Shown here piece after piece: positions 60,578 through 64,000 of a DNA stretch of 64,000 nt; position 1 is the first letter of the stretch; each line of letters begins with the position of its first letter. Position numbers and translations under genes: made by a program. Source of the stretch: Streptomyces achromogenes (GTDB taxonomy: Bacteria > Actinomycetota > Actinomycetes > Streptomycetales > Streptomycetaceae). The notes under the pieces are model-generated. The model ran no database searches, was not told where the DNA came from, and worked only from the letters and a program-made list of their open reading frames with translations. Location of the stretch: the NCBI RefSeq assembly GCF_030816715.1, contig NZ_JAUSYH010000001.1, forward strand, positions 9,052,001 through 9,116,000. The letters run 5' to 3'.

Positions 60578-60753
60578 CTCGCGAATGCCTGCGGCCAAAC
60601 GTCATCCCCGTCACAGCGAGAGTAATTGTCAAGAGTTGTGGATCGTTGTGATGAGGGCCTGTCTGGCGGATCACACGCGTAGTCAGATGGGGCCGCCGTG
60701 GCAATCGCGGACAGCGGATGGCAACGCGGCAGGCAGGCCGCTAGCCTGCCGGT

Positions 60754-61380
60754 GTGATTTCCGCATTTCTCGACACGGCCGAGGTCGCGTCCCGGCTGCT
60801 GCGCTCGCCGGTGCTGGCCGAACGGTGGGAGCAGCCGAGTGCATTGGCCGAGTTCCGGGTCAGCGGGCTAGCCGGGCATCTGGCTCGGGCGGTCTTCAAC
60901 GTCGAGCGTTGGCTGGCTGAGCTGCCACCGGCGGGCGGGACGCCCATCGATGCTGTCGCGTACTTCCTGTCTGGCGCCGGCCCGGCGTCGCAGCTGGAGG
61001 ATGCGGTGCCGCGTCGGATCCGCGAGGTGGGCGAGCAGGAGGCGGCCGGTGGGCCTGCCACCCTGGTCGAGGAGTTTGACGCCGCTCGCGCCCGGCTCGC
61101 AGTGCAGTTGCCGACCATGCCGCTCGACCGGCCTGTCGGCGTGTTCGCCCAGGTACTGCCGCTCGATCAGTGTCTGCTAACCCGGCTTGTGGAACTTGTT
61201 GTCCATCTCGACGACCTTGCCGTCAGCCTGGAGGCACCCACGCCGTCGGTGTCGGTCGAGGCCACCGACTTGGTGATCGCCTGCCTTACCCGTATGGCCG
61301 TGGTTCGGCACGGCGTCCTTCCGGTGATGCGCACCCTGGCCCGCCGCGAACGCGCCACCGATCCGATCGCGGCCTTTTAG
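60754..61380 (+). CDS. Mycothiol-dependent maleylpyruvate-isomerase-like (DinB fold) protein
   Basis: 208 residues, GTG start. N-terminal metal-binding four-helix domain: LAEFRVSGLAGHLARAVFNV with the first His, VEEFDAARARLAVQLPTM, and LLTRLVELVVHLDDLAVSL with the second metal-binding region (ExxxHxxD). Family members use mycothiol, the actinobacterial thiol, for isomerisation or detoxification. Substrate unknown. Its stop overlaps the end of an oppositely coded IS256 piece, and the last few residues (PIAAF) may have been changed by that junction. Confidence 0.82.
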   Translation: MISAFLDTAEVASRLLRSPVLAERWEQPSALAEFRVSGLAGHLARAVFNVERWLAELPPAGGTPIDAVAYFLSGAGPASQLEDAVPRRIREVGEQEAAGGPATLVEEFDAARARLAVQLPTMPLDRPVGVFAQVLPLDQCLLTRLVELVVHLDDLAVSLEAPTPSVSVEATDLVIACLTRMAVVRHGVLPVMRTLARRERATDPIAAF

Positions 61381-61508
61381 GCGGCTGCGACCTCCGCGCG
61401 CTCGACGAGGATGCCGTTTCCGAACTTCGCGCCCGCGCGGACCAGGGTGACGAGGCAGGCTCCGGTGACCGCGCGCCAGCGGGCCTGGGCGGATTCGAGG
61501 CTCTGTCC
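61377..61508 (-). pseudogene. IS256 transposase C-terminal fragment
   Basis: Leftward frame LESAQARWRAVTGACLVTLV and AGAKFGNGILVERAEVAAA, the conserved end of IS256-family transposases (compare the copy at 11966). It ends exactly at the stop of the isomerase-like gene. Confidence 0.8.
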
Positions 61509-61574
61509 GCAGTTCCGAGAATCCCCAGGTCAGCGGAGTGAGCGAGGGATCGTTTCGGTAGAGTATGTCCCGGC

Positions 61575-62606
61575 GTGGCAAGCAAGACGGTCGAGGCTGT
61601 GCTGTTTCCCCGGATCGATGTGCGAGTGGAGCGGGTCAGCGACTCCCCCGACGTCCTCGGGGTGGAGGCCGTGTCCACCGCTCGCCCGGGCCGGTGCCCG
61701 GACTGCCGGAAACAGGCGAGGCGCATACATAGCACGTATCAACGAGCCCTGGATGTAAGGCCGTTGGGGCGCGCCGGGTCATTGTCCGCGGGTCCGCCGG
61801 TACTTCTGTGACCGGAAGAACTGTTCCCGCAAGACGTTCGTCGAGCAGGTGCCGGGCCTGTCCGAGCGGCACCGTCGCTCCAGCACCGGACTGACAGACT
61901 GGCTGCGGTCGATCGCGATCGAGCTGGGCGGACCTCCGGCCGCGCGGTTGTGCCGCCGCCTGCGGCTGGCTGGCAAGACCCGGCTGCTCAGGCTGTTGAC
62001 GGCGCCGACGGTGTCGGACCGTGCGCCGCGGGTGCTGGGGGCGGATGAGTTCGTCTTCCGCAAGGGCTGCACCTACGGCACCGTGCTGGTCGACGTCGAA
62101 GCCGGCCGGGTCGTGGACGTGCTGCCCGATCGCACCTCCGAAACGTTCGCGGCCTGGCTCAAGAGCCATCCCGGAGCCGAGATCATCTGCCGAGACCGGG
62201 CCACTGCCTACACCAAGGCGGTCAGGGAAGCAGGTCCCAAAGCCCTCGAAGTCGCTGATCGCCGGCACCTGTTACAGAACCTGTCCGCGGCGGTGGAGAA
62301 GACCTGCCACCAGCACCGCGACTGCCTGCGCAAACGCGCCGAGGAGAAGACGGTGACCGAGGTTCCGGAGCCGCCCCCAATGCTGTTACCGCCCGCGGAA
62401 CTGCCCCGCACTCAGATCATCGAACGCACCCGCCACCGCTACGAGGACATCCACCGCCTGCTGGAGAAAGGCTGGACCATCAGCGCGATCGCCCGCCGTC
62501 TGAATCTCGACCGCAAGACGTGCGCCGCTTCCGCGACACCGACTTCGACCAGCTGCTCGCCTCCGCCCGCGAGCGCCGCCCCAACGGCGTCCTGGAGCCG
62601 TTCAAG
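61575..62606 (+). pseudogene. ISL3-family transposase, frameshifted and interrupted by IS6
   Basis: N-terminal zinc-ribbon region (ARPGRCPDCRKQARRIHSTY) in one frame. After a shift near 61775, VEQVPGLSERHRRSSTGLTD, VLGADEFVFRKGCTYGTVLV (Asp) and SHPGAEIICRDRATAYTKAV (Asp) follow in another. A further shift near 62518 leads to RFRDTDFDQLLASARERRPN. It stops at the left end of the IS6 element, and its C-terminus is not found on the other side. Confidence 0.82.
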
Positions 62607-63468
62607 GGGCGCTGTCACGTTGTTGAGTGGGCGGTGTCTGATGGTGCGTCGCAGCGTGGTGGAGCCCAGTTTCGGGCTGTACTCAGGCCGCGGTGGCAAG
62701 GCCGGTGACGCCGGTGATCTGCTCCCAGATTGCGAAGCGGACGGTCATCTCGGCTCGGTGGGCGGCAGCGGTCATCAGGTGGCGGCGGGGCCGGAAGTGG
62801 GGCGAGATGCCGCTGAACGCGGACAGGAACCGCTGGGCCCCGCCCACTGAGCAAAAGCCTTCATCGCTCGTTCGCGTTGCCTGGTGGGCTGGTGGCTGTT
62901 CTCGGCCCGGTTGTTGAGGTACTTCGACTGTCGGTGCTCGATGCAGGGCATGACCTCGCGGTGGGCAGCACTGTAGGAGCGGAGCTTGTCGGTGACGATC
63001 ACCCGCGGCACCGCACCGGTCCTCTTCATCAGTCTGCGGAAGAAGCGCCTGGCCGCGGCCTTGTCCCGCCGGTTCTGCACCAGGATGTCCAGCACGTTGC
63101 CGTCCTGGTCGACGGCCCGCCACAGGTACTTCTGTTCTCCATTGATCTTGACGAAGACCTCGTCCAGGTGCCATTTGTCACCAGGCTGAGGCTGTCGGCG
63201 GCGCAGCGCGCCTGCGTAGGTCTGCCCGAACTTGGCGCACCAGCGGCGGATCGTCTCGTAGGAGACGACGATCCCACGCTCGAGCATGAGCTCCTCGACC
63301 TCGCGGAATGACAGCGGGAAGCGGTGGTAAAGCCACACACAGTGGGAGATGACCTCGACCGGGTACCGGTGCCCCTTGTACGACGGCGACACGGCCCCCA
63401 CAGACAGCCCCTTCCAGCACGATCAACCAGAAGATCATCCCACCCCGCCAACCAACGTGACAGCGCCC
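62607..63468 (-). mobile_element. IS6-family element with perfect 16-bp terminal repeats
   Basis: 862 bp between GGGCGCTGTCACGTTG (62607-62622) and its complement (63453-63468). The adjoining 8-bp sequences differ (CGTTCAAG left, TCCAGACC right), so no target duplication is present. Confidence 0.85.
62683..63401 (-). pseudogene. IS6-family transposase with a late frameshift
   Basis: Nearly complete DDE transposase: HRYPVEVISHCVWLYHRFPL, VVSYETIRRWCAKFGQTYAG, KWHLDEVFVKINGEQKYLWR (Asp), RVIVTDKLRSYSAAHREVMP (Asp) and RAENSHQPTRQRERAMKAF (Glu region). A one-base change near 62850 shifts the last 60 residues out of frame. The expected tail (FLSAFSGISPHFRPRRHLMT ... GVTGLATAA) is present in the next frame. 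The catalytic triad lies before the shift, so partial activity cannot be excluded. Confidence 0.85.
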
Positions 63469-63565
63469 TCCAGACCGAACTCCAAGGCCACATGTCAGCA
63501 CTCGTACGCGCAGCAGCATCACCTCAGGACTAACTCATCCCCGAAACAAACATGCCTCAGCCCTC

Positions 63566-64000
63566 GTGCGTATCCAGATAATCGACATCACCGGCGAACG
63601 CGGAGTCGAGGCCGTCTGCTTCGCCGACACCCGCGGCTCCCAGGTCGAGATCGTCCAGAACATCGGCCGCGCACTCCGGCTCAACAAGGACGGCTCCACC
63701 AAGGTCGCCAGGATCATCGTGCCGGTGTTCCTGGAGCCCGGCGAGGACCCGCAGGACATGGTCGCCTCCGCCTCGTTCCGCCCCCTTGTAGCGGTCCTCC
63801 AAGGACTCCGCAGTCATGATGAACGACTCGTCGAGCAGCTCGCCTCCCGCGCCCTCACCAGCGGCAAGCGCAAGGTCCACATCCGGCGCGACGAGGACGG
63901 GCAGATCGTCGGGGTTGGCGGCGAGGGTGACGGCGAGGACCAGGAGGACGACACGCGGGCCGCTGCCGAAGCGGCGCTGCTGCACTTCTCCAGCCCACGC
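63566..64000 (+). CDS. DEAD/DEAH-box helicase, C-terminal part (runs off the window)
   Basis: 145 codons open to the window edge: ALVRIQIIDITGERGVEAVC, then SQVEIVQNIGRALRLNKDGS (helicase motif VI region with QxxGRAxR) and IIVPVFLEPGEDPQDMVASA. An acidic Asp/Glu-rich linker follows (DGEGDGEDQEDDTRA...). This is the second RecA domain and linker of a large Streptomyces helicase with a helicase-associated domain. No start codon with a ribosome site is visible, and IS6 ends 97 bp upstream, so the N-terminal half was probably lost here. Confidence 0.75.
   Translation, partial: MRIQIIDITGERGVEAVCFADTRGSQVEIVQNIGRALRLNKDGSTKVARIIVPVFLEPGEDPQDMVASASFRPLVAVLQGLRSHDERLVEQLASRALTSGKRKVHIRRDEDGQIVGVGGEGDGEDQEDDTRAAAEAALLHFSSPR

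Noticed and set aside
63557..63985. A 142-codon minus-strand frame at the right edge
   Set aside because: Antisense to the helicase frame, which carries recognisable helicase motifs.

Overview
The window is actinobacterial and almost certainly from a Streptomyces: very high G+C throughout, GTG/ATGA/GTGA start-stop overlaps, twin-arginine and lipoprotein signal peptides typical of the genus, and Streptomyces-type families (graspetide methyltransferase, ECF sigma factor with a repeat-protein partner, SLATT, CHAT-STAND-TPR, non-phosphorylated L-fucose catabolism). It is dense in insertion-sequence debris (IS3, IS4, IS5, IS6, IS21, IS30, IS256, IS630, IS1380, ISL3 and Tn3 families), which suggests a chromosome arm or a large plasmid. 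No tRNA, rRNA or CRISPR array was found.

Layout. 1-1.6 kb: the end of a graspetide biosynthetic locus (last residues of an ATP-grasp maturase, then its PCMT-like methyltransferase). 1.6-2.8 kb: broken genes and a small lipoprotein. 2.8-9.3 kb: the most interesting locus, a divergent pair of transcription units. Leftward run a small protein with ADP-ribosyltransferase-like sequence, an uncharacterised protein and a two-helix SLATT membrane protein. Rightward runs a 1571-residue CHAT protease-STAND NTPase-TPR protein. I read it as a candidate immune or cell-death system. 9.3-20.2 kb: IS graveyard enclosing a TetR/hydrolase divergent pair, three abutting IS5-like elements (two at successive copies of one TAA target) and an acyltransferase, bracketed by a perfect 63-bp inverted repeat. 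20.5-22.5 kb: a coupled three-gene ECF sigma operon whose last product is largely an Asp/Arg/Leu/Ala repeat. 22.6-27.2 kb: transposon remnants and a secreted protein. 27.2-30.5 kb: HxlR regulator, MBL-fold hydrolase, an NTF2-like gene between direct repeats and a secreted protein. 30.6-33 kb: small coupled membrane-protein genes and an RHH/PIN-like toxin-antitoxin pair with its operator. 33.5-36 kb: a DsbA-like lipoprotein and a beta-helix membrane protein. 36-37.1 kb: remnants.

37.2-52.3 kb is a well-preserved L-fucose island. A leftward operon of twelve genes encodes a sugar-binding lipoprotein, ABC ATPase and permease, a fuconate-dehydratase-like enzyme, a lactonase, FucU mutarotase, a Zn dehydrogenase, an SDR, an Eda-type aldolase, a PfkB kinase, an aldo/keto reductase and a GntR/FadR regulator. 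It is preceded by a predicted promoter and a candidate operator. A divergent secreted GH29 alpha-L-fucosidase with F5/8C and ricin domains would release the fucose. 52.9-57.2 kb: an MMPL exporter followed by a coupled histidine kinase and LuxR-type response regulator. 57.4-64 kb returns to IS debris around a methyltransferase and a mycothiol-dependent isomerase-like gene, and ends inside the C-terminal part of a DEAD/DEAH helicase. An N-terminal piece of the same helicase family lies far away at 26.2 kb.
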